From: Rhodanobacter sp. LX-99 | Lineage (GTDB): Bacteria; Pseudomonadota; Gammaproteobacteria; Xanthomonadales; Rhodanobacteraceae | DNA: 64,000 nt | Assembly (NCBI RefSeq): GCF_018599185.1 | Contig: NZ_JAHFVL010000003.1 | Coordinates: 516,512-580,511 of the forward strand | Reading direction: 5' to 3' | Shown: positions 46,181-55,879 of the stretch, piece after piece | How positions within the stretch are numbered: the stretch's first letter is position 1 | How the letters are laid out: each line of letters opens with the position of its first letter | Position numbers and translations under genes: made by a program | Notes under the pieces: model-generated | What the model was told of the DNA's origin: nothing | Database searches by the model: none | What the model saw: only the letters and a program-made list of their open reading frames with translations

Positions 46181-46521
46181 CTGTTGTTATACGAACGCAT
46201 AATCGCCAAGCAAATTGACACAGCCGCATACACATCGGGGCGGCTCGACTTGAGGAGCACTTATCCGGGTTGCCTCCCCTACGTCGAACCACTTCGTGAT
46301 AGTCGCCATGAGCGGTTCAAACGTGGCAACGACGTTATGCTACACCACGATATTGGCCGCGGGAGCGGCCACTATGACACTGCGGCTCTAAAGCCGGCCC
46401 CTACTCAAAAAGCAGGGGACATCGGCCTACAAAGACGAACATGTTCGTGCCCTGCGTGCAAGTGTGTAACTGGCGCAGCCTCTGGCTGCACCACAACCTT
46501 AAAGGTTATTCCGCTCAACGA
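46181..46521. other. Dyad-rich intergenic interval in the minus-strand half
   Basis: 341 bases without a supported gene. Five perfect or near-perfect dyads fall within about 150 bases: 46354-46371 (GGCCGC/GCGGCC), 46398-46418 (CCCCTAC/GCAGGGG), 46436-46447 (CGAACATGTTCG), 46475-46489 (GCAGCC/GGCTGC) and 46495-46507 (AACCTT/AAGGTT). A plus-strand frame of 137 codons crosses it but overlaps the neighbouring gene ends and looks spurious. The interval may carry an internal promoter or structured RNA. Confidence 0.45.
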
Positions 46522-47289
46522 TTACTTCTCCGGAAGAGTCACCTCTGGTACATGAGCAGTCACAAACTGGCACCATCCGGTTCGTAGCCAGTAGGCGAAC
46601 TGTAGCGACACCACATCTCCGGTTTCGCGATAGTGCGCAAGCAAGTCATTTTCGAAGACAGGCATGCGAATGATGGCTTGCGCATCCACGATCAGCCCTG
46701 CACCTTCGAGGTAATGGAGTATGTCCGTCCTGCTCGGCAGATCCTTGTGCGTTCGATCATCATGGAAATTAGCAGTTATATACGCGAAGCCTACCTCCGA
46801 AAGCTCCTGGCTTGTTGGGCAGTACTGCGAATCATGCGAAGGCCATTCAATATAGACTCGCCCACCCGGCTTGAGGCGTGAAGCGCACCAGCTTACGTAT
46901 GCACCTCGATCTTTTATATGTTCAATGAAGTGGGATGAATAGATCGCATCGAACTTCTTTCCGCCCAATTCCGGTAATTGTTGATCCCAGTTTCCCAGCT
47001 CGTACCCATCATATTTATCGAAGGCCGCCCCCTTCTCGAGCGAGTATGCGAACAGCTTTACATCCAGTCGTTTCGGGGCTGGCCAATGCCTGAATACTTC
47101 AAGGCCGCCATCACCCGCACCCACATCAAGCATGGCCGCACTTGCAGGAAGGGTTTTAAGAAAGATTGCGCGCGGATGTTGCGCATGGTAACGCTCCAGT
47201 ACGTCCCTAACAGGGTGAACCGGCTCTATCTCCTGCGTAAACCACTGCATTATGGACTTGAATTCGTTGCTCACCGGCACGGTCTCCAT
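46522..47289 (-). CDS. Class I SAM-dependent methyltransferase, O-antigen locus
   Basis: 255 residues. Motif I AMLDVGAGDGGLEVF, then FDAIYSSHFIEHIKDRGAYVSW and ASRLKPGGRVYIEWPS. It starts 3 bases after the gmhB stop, in the same operon as the heptose genes. Methylation of the heptose or of the growing chain is plausible but unproven. Confidence 0.83.
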   Translation of the reverse strand: METVPVSNEFKSIMQWFTQEIEPVHPVRDVLERYHAQHPRAIFLKTLPASAAMLDVGAGDGGLEVFRHWPAPKRLDVKLFAYSLEKGAAFDKYDGYELGNWDQQLPELGGKKFDAIYSSHFIEHIKDRGAYVSWCASRLKPGGRVYIEWPSHDSQYCPTSQELSEVGFAYITANFHDDRTHKDLPSRTDILHYLEGAGLIVDAQAIIRMPVFENDLLAHYRETGDVVSLQFAYWLRTGWCQFVTAHVPEVTLPEK

Positions 47290-47292
47290 GGC

Positions 47293-47898
47293 TCAAGCGT
47301 CGCGTTTCATTATTGGATTTTCTGTTCGACTCAGGTACTCGATGACTCTGCCGAGCGCCCCCGGCTTACTTGAATCGACCAAGAACCCTCTTGGGACTCC
47401 CGCTACCGATGCGGCGAGAAGATCACTTTCCTTGTCGCCAACCATAACGGATTCCCCCAATGCCAGATTAAAAAGATCGCTGGCGACCGTGAACATCCCA
47501 GGCGCTGGTTTGCGACAATCACACTTTATGCGTAAAGCGCCCAGTCCAGCTTCGGGGTGGTGCGGGCAATAAATCGTGGCAAGAATTCCCACGTTACGCA
47601 TTGCAAATTCTTCATGCATCCATCGCGTGTAATCGAGAAAATCCGACTCACTGTAGTAGCCATGAGCTATGCCTGCCTGATTGGTGACCACGACAAGCGC
47701 GTACCCTGCGTCACGTGCGACCGCGCAGAGTTCAAAAATGCCCGGCACCCATTCAGTTTGTTCGATCGTGTGCACGTATCCGTGATCGACATTGATGACG
47801 CCATCGCGATCCAGAAACAAAACACGGCGTCTCGCCTGGCCCATTGCGGGTTGCGGTCCACCCGGAGCATAGATGCCTGGCTTCGGCTGGGTGCTCAT
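47293..47898 (-). CDS. gmhB: D-glycero-D-manno-heptose-1,7-bisphosphate 7-phosphatase
   Basis: 201 residues of the HAD superfamily. Motif I FLDRDGVINVD, motif II VVTNQAG, zinc-binding region YCPHHPEAG...CDCRKP and motif III/IV VGDKESDLLAA are all present. It removes the 7-phosphate from heptose bisphosphate. The start at MSTQPKP is the first ATG before the conserved core; its stop lies 3 bases before the methyltransferase gene. It completes the GDP-heptose route with gmhA, hddA and hddC. Confidence 0.92.
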   Translation of the reverse strand: MSTQPKPGIYAPGGPQPAMGQARRRVLFLDRDGVINVDHGYVHTIEQTEWVPGIFELCAVARDAGYALVVVTNQAGIAHGYYSESDFLDYTRWMHEEFAMRNVGILATIYCPHHPEAGLGALRIKCDCRKPAPGMFTVASDLFNLALGESVMVGDKESDLLAASVAGVPRGFLVDSSKPGALGRVIEYLSRTENPIMKRDA

Positions 47899-47899
47899 G

Positions 47900-48601
47900 T
47901 CATCGTCCAAGCAGTTGCTGCGCACGGGCATAATCGTCAGGGACACCAATATCTATAAAGTCGCGGGTGTCGTCCATGGCGGCCACGTCTCCTGCCAAAG
48001 CTCTGGGCAACAGAACTCGGCTCTCGAAGGAATAGGCGCTCTCATCACCGGGCAGGCCATCGACTGCCTCCGCAGTCAGGAAATAGCTTCCTGCATTGAC
48101 AAGACCCGGGCCGTGGCCGCCTTTTTCACGGAAAGCAATGACTCGGTCGTCAGCAACATCAACGGCCCCGTAGCGGCCCACATCTTGGACTCTGGCTAGC
48201 GCGACGCCTAGTGTGGCCCCAGTTATACCAACTATGCGTTCAAGCGCGGCTGGGTCATAACGAAGAAACGTATCGCCATTGGCCAAATGCACGCCATTCC
48301 CTTGAAGCAGTGCGGCGGCAAGACGGATCGCTCCACCCGTGCCCAACGGTTCCGGCTCTTGTGAATACGCGATGTCCATGCCAGCCCAGCGCGCGCCGAT
48401 CGTCTGTTCGATCTTCTCCGCCATATAGCCGGTAGCAAGGATCACCCGACGCAAACCGCCCGCCGCCAGCTGATCCAGCAAATGGGCAAGAAAGGGACGC
48501 CCGGCCACAGATGCCAGCGGCTTGGGCAAATCGGTGACTACGCTACGCAGGCGTGTTCCCAAGCCGCCTGCGAGGACGATGGCCTCTTTAGCCCTTGGCA
48601 T
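47900..48601 (-). CDS. hddC: Heptose-1-phosphate guanylyltransferase-type nucleotidyltransferase
   Basis: 233 residues. Nucleotidyltransferase signature EAIVLAGGLGTRLRSVVTDLPKPL, then LILATGY-like strand, EPEPLGTGGAIRLA and HLANGDTF. The setting among hddA, gmhA and gmhB identifies it as the enzyme making GDP-D-glycero-alpha-D-manno-heptose; sequence alone would only say sugar-phosphate nucleotidyltransferase. It overlaps gmhA by 14 bases. A TTG two codons upstream is an alternative start. Confidence 0.87.
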   Translation of the reverse strand: MPRAKEAIVLAGGLGTRLRSVVTDLPKPLASVAGRPFLAHLLDQLAAGGLRRVILATGYMAEKIEQTIGARWAGMDIAYSQEPEPLGTGGAIRLAAALLQGNGVHLANGDTFLRYDPAALERIVGITGATLGVALARVQDVGRYGAVDVADDRVIAFREKGGHGPGLVNAGSYFLTAEAVDGLPGDESAYSFESRVLLPRALAGDVAAMDDTRDFIDIGVPDDYARAQQLLGR

Positions 48602-49187
48602 CTGCAAACATCTCGTGCTCGATCAAGCCGCAGATCAGATGCCCGAGGAACTCATGGCCCTCTTGAATCTTCGGTGTCTCGCCCGAGGGCATGCGGAAGC
48701 AGACATCACACAAGTCGGCCATTGCGCCACCACCCCGTCCTGTAAAGCCGATCACGCCGATGCCGGCATCGCGCGCAGCCTTGATGGCGCGCACGATGTT
48801 CTTCGAATTGCCGGAGGTGGAGATGGCGAACAGCAGGTCACCGCCACGTCCCAGCGCCTCGATCTGACGCGCGAATATGTAGTCATAACCGTAGTCATTG
48901 CCGATAGCAGTGAGGATGCTGGTATCCGTGGTCAGTGCAATCGCTGCCAAACCCGGCCGGTCGAAATTGAACCGGCTGACCAGCTCCCCTGCCCAATGCT
49001 GGGCATCGGCCGCACTGCCACCGTTACCGGCAAACAACAATTTGTTGCCACGCTTGAGCGCTTCCACCGACAGGGCCACCACGCGCGATACCAACTCCCG
49101 CAGAGCCTCATCCACAGACATGGCGCGCAGCAGTTTGATCGATTTGTCGAATTGGGTATCGATATACCCGTTCAGATGATCCGCCAT
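48588..49187 (-). CDS. gmhA: Sedoheptulose-7-phosphate isomerase
   Basis: 199 residues with the SIS fold: LLFAGNGGSAADAQHWAGELVSRF, ALTTDTSILTAIGNDYGYDYIF, ISTSGNSKNIVRAI and EHEFLGHLICGLIEHEMF. It converts sedoheptulose-7-phosphate to D-glycero-D-manno-heptose-7-phosphate, the first step of heptose synthesis. AAGGAG lies 7 bases before the ATG. It overlaps hddA by 16 bases. A second gmhA for the LPS core may exist elsewhere in the genome. Confidence 0.95.
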   Translation of the reverse strand: MADHLNGYIDTQFDKSIKLLRAMSVDEALRELVSRVVALSVEALKRGNKLLFAGNGGSAADAQHWAGELVSRFNFDRPGLAAIALTTDTSILTAIGNDYGYDYIFARQIEALGRGGDLLFAISTSGNSKNIVRAIKAARDAGIGVIGFTGRGGGAMADLCDVCFRMPSGETPKIQEGHEFLGHLICGLIEHEMFADAKG

Positions 49188-50200
49188 GAGGTGGCTCCTT
49201 GGTGCGTAAAATGAAAGTCCATGATGCTGCCACCTTGCTCCAGCAATGCGCGGGCCAGACGGATGCGCTGTTCGGGGCTGCACAGGAACATCATGAAGCC
49301 GCCGCCGCCGGCACCGGACACCTTGGCTGCACGCGCGCCGTTGGCGAAAGCAACCTTCTCGACCTGCTCGATCAGTGGATTGCTGATGCTGGTGGCGGTT
49401 TTCTTTTTTGCCACCCAGCCTGCCTGCAGAGTCGACTCCAGCCGGCGAAGGTCGCCCTTGAGGATACATTCCTTCATCTGGATGGCTTCATCCTTCAACT
49501 GATGCATGGCGTCGATGGAGGCCTGGTTCTTATTGCCTACATTGCGCGATTGCTGATCGATAATGTCGGCCGAGGCACGCGAAACACCGGTGAAGTACAA
49601 CACCAGTGAACTCTCGAGTTCAGCCCAGACCCAATCCTTTATGCGCAACGGATTTACGATGACCCGATCGTCGGCGTAGAACTCCATGAAGTTGAAGCCG
49701 CCGAAGGTGGCCGCATATTGATCCTGCTTGCCGCCTGCCAAGCCCAAATCCTTGCGCTCGATGTCGTAGGCGAGCTGCGCCACCTCGTATTCGCCCAGAG
49801 GCAGCGAAAAATACTCGACGAATGCCTGCAGCAGGGCCACAACCATCGTCGAGGATGAGCCAAGCCCGGAACCTGGAGGAGCATCCGAGAATGTTTTCAC
49901 GGTCAGCGATGGTTGTTCGCCGTGAAGAAAATCGCGCGACACGCGCGCATACACGCCTTTAAGCAATTGCAGAGGCCCACCGCCTGCGACGTTGTCGTCA
50001 CAGGAATGCGTCTCCTCATGGCATACATCGAGCGCGTGAAAACAGGTATCCCGCCCGTTGCCTGGCATCACGATGGCATACGCATAACGGTCGATGGTGA
50101 CGTTCATCACGCGGCCGCTGTAGACATCGCAGTAAGGCGATACATCAGTACCGCCGCCGGCGAGGCCTAGCCGCAAGGGTGCGCGCGCACGCACGATCAT
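49172..50200 (-). CDS. hddA: D-glycero-alpha-D-manno-heptose-7-phosphate kinase (GHMP kinase)
   Basis: 342 residues. GHMP motifs: [19 protein letters not shown], the ATP loop [18 protein letters not shown], and C-terminal [14 protein letters not shown]. It phosphorylates heptose-7-phosphate at C1 in the alpha configuration, committing to the GDP-heptose route rather than the ADP-heptose route. The start overlaps the stop of the large upstream gene (ATGA), so it is coupled to it. Confidence 0.92.
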   Translation of the reverse strand: MIVRARAPLRLGLAGGGTDVSPYCDVYSGRVMNVTIDRYAYAIVMPGNGRDTCFHALDVCHEETHSCDDNVAGGGPLQLLKGVYARVSRDFLHGEQPSLTVKTFSDAPPGSGLGSSSTMVVALLQAFVEYFSLPLGEYEVAQLAYDIERKDLGLAGGKQDQYAATFGGFNFMEFYADDRVIVNPLRIKDWVWAELESSLVLYFTGVSRASADIIDQQSRNVGNKNQASIDAMHQLKDEAIQMKECILKGDLRRLESTLQAGWVAKKKTATSISNPLIEQVEKVAFANGARAAKVSGAGGGGFMMFLCSPEQRIRLARALLEQGGSIMDFHFTHQGATSWRII

Positions 50201-53200
50201 GGCGTACGCTCCCCGGCAGCTACCTGCCATGGAAGCTCCTGCGCGAACTCGTTCCACTGCGCCTCTTCCGTGAAATTGGCACGCACGAAAGCCTGCCCCG
50301 CGGCGGAGCTGCGGCGCCAGGCGGCATCGTCATCGAGCAGGAGCAGGACCCGCTTTGCAAAACCCTCAGCAGTATCCGCGGCAGCGAGGAAGCCGTCGGT
50401 CTGTTCGAGACCCTGAATCCCGGCCGACGTAGTCACGCACGGCACGCCGAAGCGCATGGCTTCGATCACTTTGCCTTTCATGCCTCCGCCAAAGCGTAAT
50501 GGCGCGACGACAACACGCGCGTTCGCATAACGTGCCGCAAGCTCCTCATCGGTGACGAAACCCGTGACCGTAACGCCATCGCCATGCAATGCCTTGACCT
50601 CATCGGATGGATTGGATCCGACCAGATCAAGATGGATCTGCGGGCGGTGCCTCCGGATATGGGGAAGTACCTCACCGACAAACCACTCCGCAGCATCCAC
50701 ATTCGGTGGGTGGGCAAAACCGGCAACGAAGACAAGGTCGTGCCGATTGGCCAGATTCGCATCAGGGTGCTCGGGAAAGTCATCGAATGCATATGCTGCG
50801 ATCGTGTGGGAATGAACCTTTGGTGCATTCTCATCCAACCATGTGCGTACGTGCTGCGTCTCGCTGACAGAAGGGTAGTAGACGGCGTCCACCCGCTTCC
50901 AGACCTCGTGCTCCAGCTTTCTCGTCCTGTCACACTCCGCTCGCAGCACCTTGTCTGCCGGCTGCATCCGCAACTGATCCTCGATGCGGAGGTAATGCAC
51001 ATCGTGACCGTAATAAAGCAGGAGGGCACTGCTGAACTTGCGCACCACATCGATGAAATTGACTGCAATATGGGGGCGACTCAACAGTACGACGTCGATA
51101 TCCGCTGCATGCTGTTGCATCCACTGCTCGAAACCTTGGTGATATTCAGCACCGTAAACGACTTCGACACCATGCTGCTGCAACAACGGCGCGTAGGCCG
51201 GGTCGTTATACAGATTTTCGGGCCAGAACTTCACCGAAAAACCCCTGCGTACGAACATACGGATGAACTGCCACATCGTGCGCGAACCCGCATCACGATC
51301 CGGCTGGGGGACATAGTGGTCCACGATGAGGATGGTGTGCGTCGTACCCGTACGGCCACGCGCACGGAAGACGTTTTCGCCATTGGGAAAATGCTCACGC
51401 TTGAGCACTTCATGCCAACGTTCGTAGAAACGTCGCTGGTTCTCGACCTGATAAGCCTTGATGCCGGAGTTGACGTCGGTGCCGTGCGATACGCCCTCAT
51501 GATGCACAACCACCGAACGCGGCTGGTAGTAGAGCTTCAATCCTGCTTGGCGCACCTTGAAGGCGAGATCCGAATCCTCGCAATACGCGGGCACATAGCG
51601 CTCATCGAAGCGGCCCAGCCGCTCGAACAGTTCGGCAGGGATAAGCAATGATGCGCCCGAGCAGTAATCCGTCTCACGTACATAGTTGTAGATACTGCGT
51701 GCGGGATCATCCAGACGCCCGTAATTCCAAGCACTGGCATCCTTCCACAGGATACCACCGGCTTCCTGGAGACGGCCGTCAGGATAAACCAGCTTGGAGC
51801 CAACCATGCCGCAATCTGGGAAACGCTCGAACAACTCCAACATGCTGTCCAGCCAACCCTCGGTGACCTCAGTGTCGTTGTTGAGAAAATACAGGTAGCG
51901 GCCCCGTGCCAGCCCAGCAGCACGGTTGCATGAGCGCAGGAAACCCAGATTTTCCGGATTGGACTCGAAACGCAGACCGGGTACGCCGGCCAGCGCATGG
52001 ATGTCCGGATCACCCGAAGCATCCTCGGCGATCAGCACCTCGTAAGGTACCTGCGGCGGGTGCGCCGCGATCGAACGCAGGCATGCGATCGTGATGGCCA
52101 GATTGCCGTAGGTTGGAATGATGATGGTGACATGCGGTTCGTTGTAGAACGGGAACGCCAGTTCGGCCACACTTTGCCGCAGCGATGCAGGCGATTCTGC
52201 GGGCTCGCCCAGAACCACGGCTGGCAGTTTGGTCATCGGAACCGCCATCGACCGTACCGACTGGCCGGCCATGTGCGCATATCTCTCCCGGATTGCACCT
52301 CGAAGTACGCGCCAATCTCCGCGCAGCAATCGGCCCGTCGCTCGCAACGGTCGTGTCAGCTTCCACGAACGTGAGCTCAGTATCAATTCATAGTCGCGAC
52401 GTAGCGTCGCAAGTTCTCCGGTCAGCAGTTCCGCGCGCGCCTTCAGTCGCGACTGATCGTCCTGCAACGAAGCGACAAAAGTGTTGCGGTCGGCCAGTTC
52501 ACCATTAAGCGAATGCACCAACCGATTCGCCTCTTCATGCTTGTCAGCCAATGCGCCATGGCTCGATTGCAGGGCGGTGAGCTCCGCGTTCAGCGATTTT
52601 GCCCAAGTCACAGTACCATCGTGTTCCGCGACCAGTTGGCCGTATCGCTCGCGCTCCTGCGCCAGTTCCGCGTCCAGCGATTTCGCCCATGCAGCAACCG
52701 CCTCATGCTCTTCCACCAACTGTCCGTGTACTACCCGCAACTCGTTCATCTCAGCATCGAGTTCACTGGCCCACCTCGCCACTTCACGATGATGGGTGTA
52801 AAGATCCTCGGCTTCGGAAAACAGAACGGATGGACGCAGCTTTGTCCGTAGCTCGGTGTTCAACGCGCCGGCGACGGCGATGAAATAGACGGGATCGGCC
52901 AGCGACGCCGCACGCTCGAGAACTTCGGACCCGGTATCCGTCAGTGCATCAACTGTCTGCACCGTGGCCATGCCTTGCAGCGTGAAGATGGACGAGCCGA
53001 CGGCAAGTCGTTGGCCGAAATAGCTGACGTCATCGAACTGTTCCTTGAGCACCGCGTCGAACTCTGCAAAGTCCAACTCCTTGACGTGGAATTCGTTGTG
53101 ATGCCCGGCAAGTTCCGAATAGACGACGCGATTCGGCGAGGAAATGACCAACAACCCATCAGGCCGCAGCACGCGGCGGATCTCGCTGAGCATTTCCTTG

Positions 53201-53535
53201 TGGCGGTCATGATGCTCAATGGTTTCAAACGAGACAACTACATCGACGCTGTCGTCGCCCAGGGGAATTTCCGCAGCATTACCCTGCATGAATTCCAGGC
53301 TGTGGATGCCCTTGTAGATCGCACTGGCATGCGCGACAGCGTCGCCAGCGATGTCCACCCCCCTCACCGAGCGGGCACGGCGCGCAAGCATCGCACTGCC
53401 ATAACCCTCGCCACAGGCAATATCGAGAACATCCTTGCCTTCGACCAGGCGCGTGCACCACGCATAACGGTGCAGGTGTTCGTGCCGAATCTCTCCCGCC
53501 TCGGTGGGCACGTAGCGCTCGCCGGTAAATTCCAT
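50197..53535 (-). CDS. Methyltransferase / coiled-coil / GT2 / GT4 fusion protein
   Basis: 1112 residues. Residues 1-220 are a SAM methyltransferase ([15 protein letters not shown] at 36-50, [12 protein letters not shown]). Residues about 245-390 are a coiled coil with a regular 28-residue repeat: Trp at 255, 283 and 311 and Leu at 339 begin copies of the form WAKSLDAEL. Residues 468-715 are a GT-A domain ([23 protein letters not shown]). Residues 735-1112 are GT-B-like, ending in [20 protein letters not shown]. The gene lies between wzt and hddA and overlaps both by 1 and 4 bases. A role in chain extension with terminal methylation is inferred. Confidence 0.88.
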   Translation of the reverse strand: MEFTGERYVPTEAGEIRHEHLHRYAWCTRLVEGKDVLDIACGEGYGSAMLARRARSVRGVDIAGDAVAHASAIYKGIHSLEFMQGNAAEIPLGDDSVDVVVSFETIEHHDRHKEMLSEIRRVLRPDGLLVISSPNRVVYSELAGHHNEFHVKELDFAEFDAVLKEQFDDVSYFGQRLAVGSSIFTLQGMATVQTVDALTDTGSEVLERAASLADPVYFIAVAGALNTELRTKLRPSVLFSEAEDLYTHHREVARWASELDAEMNELRVVHGQLVEEHEAVAAWAKSLDAELAQERERYGQLVAEHDGTVTWAKSLNAELTALQSSHGALADKHEEANRLVHSLNGELADRNTFVASLQDDQSRLKARAELLTGELATLRRDYELILSSRSWKLTRPLRATGRLLRGDWRVLRGAIRERYAHMAGQSVRSMAVPMTKLPAVVLGEPAESPASLRQSVAELAFPFYNEPHVTIIIPTYGNLAITIACLRSIAAHPPQVPYEVLIAEDASGDPDIHALAGVPGLRFESNPENLGFLRSCNRAAGLARGRYLYFLNNDTEVTEGWLDSMLELFERFPDCGMVGSKLVYPDGRLQEAGGILWKDASAWNYGRLDDPARSIYNYVRETDYCSGASLLIPAELFERLGRFDERYVPAYCEDSDLAFKVRQAGLKLYYQPRSVVVHHEGVSHGTDVNSGIKAYQVENQRRFYERWHEVLKREHFPNGENVFRARGRTGTTHTILIVDHYVPQPDRDAGSRTMWQFIRMFVRRGFSVKFWPENLYNDPAYAPLLQQHGVEVVYGAEYHQGFEQWMQQHAADIDVVLLSRPHIAVNFIDVVRKFSSALLLYYGHDVHYLRIEDQLRMQPADKVLRAECDRTRKLEHEVWKRVDAVYYPSVSETQHVRTWLDENAPKVHSHTIAAYAFDDFPEHPDANLANRHDLVFVAGFAHPPNVDAAEWFVGEVLPHIRRHRPQIHLDLVGSNPSDEVKALHGDGVTVTGFVTDEELAARYANARVVVAPLRFGGGMKGKVIEAMRFGVPCVTTSAGIQGLEQTDGFLAAADTAEGFAKRVLLLLDDDAAWRRSSAAGQAFVRANFTEEAQWNEFAQELPWQVAAGERTP
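52486..52779 (-). repeat. 84-bp (28-codon) tandem repeat encoding coiled coil
   Basis: Three and a half in-frame copies with exact 28-residue spacing (four heptads each). Copies share WA-S/K-S/E-LD/N-AE and the later GQLVxEH segment. DNA copies have diverged, so the array is old, but exact period is kept. Confidence 0.75.
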
Positions 53536-54947
53536 TAGCTATGCCCTACTTGCTCAATCTCGATGGCATGCATCGGGATACCAACCAGTCCATGCCGCAT
53601 GGTGCTCTCGCTGGCCTTGAAGGTAAACGCGTCATGGATCCAGTGCTGCTGGGTGTGGTTCTCCTGGGTTCCATTGGCAAGTGCTACGTCCACCGAATAA
53701 TCACCACTGGGCAGCACCGGCATACGGAATCGGAAATGTGCGCGCAGGCGGGTACCTGCTCGTGCCTGAACTGGCTGTTCCCGATAGCTGAGGTAGGTGT
53801 TGTCGCCGAACAACCGCTGCCCTAACCGATCCTTGACGTAAAACCCAAAGATCGGTGCATCCAGAGATTTGGACACCTCGGCCTCGATCATCAGGTCGGC
53901 AAGCTCGCCACCAGCCGTCAGCCGATGTACCTCGCCGTTACCATTCAACAATTTCACATCGCTGATATGTGCGGCACCCGTACCGAATTCGTTATCGATT
54001 CGCGTCGGGTCGAACTCGAATATCTCGACAAGATTCCGCGTAGCCTCGCCATTCAACATGCCCTTGCGCGGATCAACCACGTCCACCGGCAGGGTGGCGG
54101 CTCCCGTGTACACTTCGGCGGCAACCGCATTCGTTGCCGAAATGGGAGCCCGCACCATCACCGATTCGCCAAGCGAGGCACGGTCGGCCGCATGCTGCTC
54201 AGCCAGGTACCGCTCCACGACATCGCGTGCGGAGCCGTCCATCACCATTCGTCCCGAATCCAGCCAGATGGCCCGACTGCACAAACTAGTGACCGCCCCA
54301 GTGTCATGACTCACGAACAATAGCGTGCCACGCTTCTGGAATTCACGCAGGTAGCGCATGCATTTCTGAGTGAAACGCACATCGCCAACGCTCAACGCCT
54401 CGTCAATCACCAGGGTATCGGCATCGACATGGGCCGCAATCGCGAACGCCAATCGTACGTACATGCCGCTCGAATACGTCTTGACCGGTTGGTTGATGAA
54501 GTCCCCGATATCGGCGAATTCCACGATCGACGGGTAGCGCTTGCGCAACTCGCCTTCCGGAATGCCGTAAAGCAGGCCGCTCAGGTAGACGTTTTCCTTG
54601 CCGGTGAATTCCGGATTGAAGCCCGCCCCCAGCTCGAGCAAGGCAGCAATTCGCCCGGGTACATCCACCGTACCTTCGGTCGGATGAAGTGTCCCGCATA
54701 CCATCTGCAGCAGGGTCGACTTGCCCGAACCGTTGCGCCCGATGATGCCCATGGTTTCGCCGCGCCGGACATTGAACGACACACCACGCAGCGCCCAGAA
54801 CTCCTTGAAGTAGGCAAGCCCACCCCTTCCAATCGCGCGCCCAAAGCGCGGCAGAACCATCTGCTTGAGGCGATCTGCGGGTTGCGCATAGATCTCGTAG
54901 CGTTTCCCGAGTCCTTCGACGCAAATGCTGAAATCGTCAGAGGACAT
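53535..54947 (-). CDS. wzt: O-antigen ABC transporter ATPase with C-terminal cargo domain
   Basis: 470 residues. The ATPase domain (about 1-260) has Walker [10 protein letters not shown], signature [12 protein letters not shown] and Walker [12 protein letters not shown]-terminal beta-sandwich of about 170 residues ([57 protein letters not shown]) is of the Wzt C-terminal type, which in characterised systems recognises the modified non-reducing end of the polysaccharide. It overlaps wzm by 11 bases and the large MT/GT gene by one. Confidence 0.93.
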   Translation of the reverse strand: MSSDDFSICVEGLGKRYEIYAQPADRLKQMVLPRFGRAIGRGGLAYFKEFWALRGVSFNVRRGETMGIIGRNGSGKSTLLQMVCGTLHPTEGTVDVPGRIAALLELGAGFNPEFTGKENVYLSGLLYGIPEGELRKRYPSIVEFADIGDFINQPVKTYSSGMYVRLAFAIAAHVDADTLVIDEALSVGDVRFTQKCMRYLREFQKRGTLLFVSHDTGAVTSLCSRAIWLDSGRMVMDGSARDVVERYLAEQHAADRASLGESVMVRAPISATNAVAAEVYTGAATLPVDVVDPRKGMLNGEATRNLVEIFEFDPTRIDNEFGTGAAHISDVKLLNGNGEVHRLTAGGELADLMIEAEVSKSLDAPIFGFYVKDRLGQRLFGDNTYLSYREQPVQARAGTRLRAHFRFRMPVLPSGDYSVDVALANGTQENHTQQHWIHDAFTFKASESTMRHGLVGIPMHAIEIEQVGHS

Positions 54948-55761
54948 CGGCGAACCCTTTCCTGCTCCGCTCGAACCATGCAAAGGCAAGCCACGCAAAC
55001 AGGCACGACAGCACGGTATAGAGGCCCAGATGAGTCCACGACGGCGGTTTTCCCCAGATGAGGACATTCTGGGAAGACTCCACGATGACCGTCAGCGGAT
55101 TCAAGTACATCCAGGCGCGATACGACTCGGGGATGAACTCCTTGGGATACAGGATCGGCGCAAGAAACATGAGCGCTGTGGTGATAATGCCGGTGGCCTG
55201 CTTGAGGTCACGCAGAAAAACGCCGAGGGAGGCCAGCAGCCAAATGGTACCGGCCACGAATGGCAAAAAGCATGCGACCACTACCGGAAAAAGGAAAATT
55301 GTCCATGGCAAGGAGCCCTTCACGAACAACGAGATGATCAGCAGGACAACCGTCGAAACCAGCAGGTGAAACAGAGCCGAACCCAACGCACTCCACGATA
55401 ATATTTCCAGCGGAAACACGACTTTCTTGACGAAATTCGTGTTTTCCACAATCAACGTTGGCGCCCGATTGGCGCATTCCGCGAACATCGAGTTGATGTT
55501 CAATCCCGCGAACAGGATGATCGCGAACTCGAAGTGGCCCGTTACCTGGGCATTCCAGCGCGAATTGAAGATGACCCCGAATACGAACGTGTAGATCATC
55601 AACATCAGCAACGGGTTGAAGAATGACCAGAGCAGTCCAATGAACGATCCGCGATAACGGCCTACGACATCGCGTCGGGCCATTTGTACAACCAACGCGA
55701 AGTGACGACACAGCGCCCGGTATGGAGAAAGGGGGTCTATGAGGCGATAGGCTGAGATCAT
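54937..55761 (-). CDS. wzm: O-antigen ABC transporter permease
   Basis: 274 residues, ABC-2 type permease with six membrane segments (FIGLLWSFFNPLLMLMIYTFVFGVIF, FEFAIILFAGLNINSMF, LFHLLVSTVVLLIISLFV, WTIFLFPVVVACFLPFVAGTIWLLASL, and others). The amphipathic start MARRDVVGRYRGS is typical. With Wzt it exports undecaprenyl-diphosphate-linked polysaccharide across the inner membrane. It is the first gene of the minus-strand half. Confidence 0.93.
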   Translation of the reverse strand: MISAYRLIDPLSPYRALCRHFALVVQMARRDVVGRYRGSFIGLLWSFFNPLLMLMIYTFVFGVIFNSRWNAQVTGHFEFAIILFAGLNINSMFAECANRAPTLIVENTNFVKKVVFPLEILSWSALGSALFHLLVSTVVLLIISLFVKGSLPWTIFLFPVVVACFLPFVAGTIWLLASLGVFLRDLKQATGIITTALMFLAPILYPKEFIPESYRAWMYLNPLTVIVESSQNVLIWGKPPSWTHLGLYTVLSCLFAWLAFAWFERSRKGFADVL

Positions 55762-55879
55762 GACTTCGGATAAACCTTGCTCGCAACCATGCGATCGACA
55801 ATCCTGAGGATAAGTGGCACACCGCTGCGCGTATCACTTCGCATGCGAGGTGATGAGGACCTAGCGGCGACTCGAGCGT

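Noticed and set aside
46142..46555. 137-codon plus-strand open frame in the minus-strand operon gap
   Set aside because: It overlaps the ends of both neighbouring genes, lacks a ribosome site and shows no family; the dyads inside are more notable.
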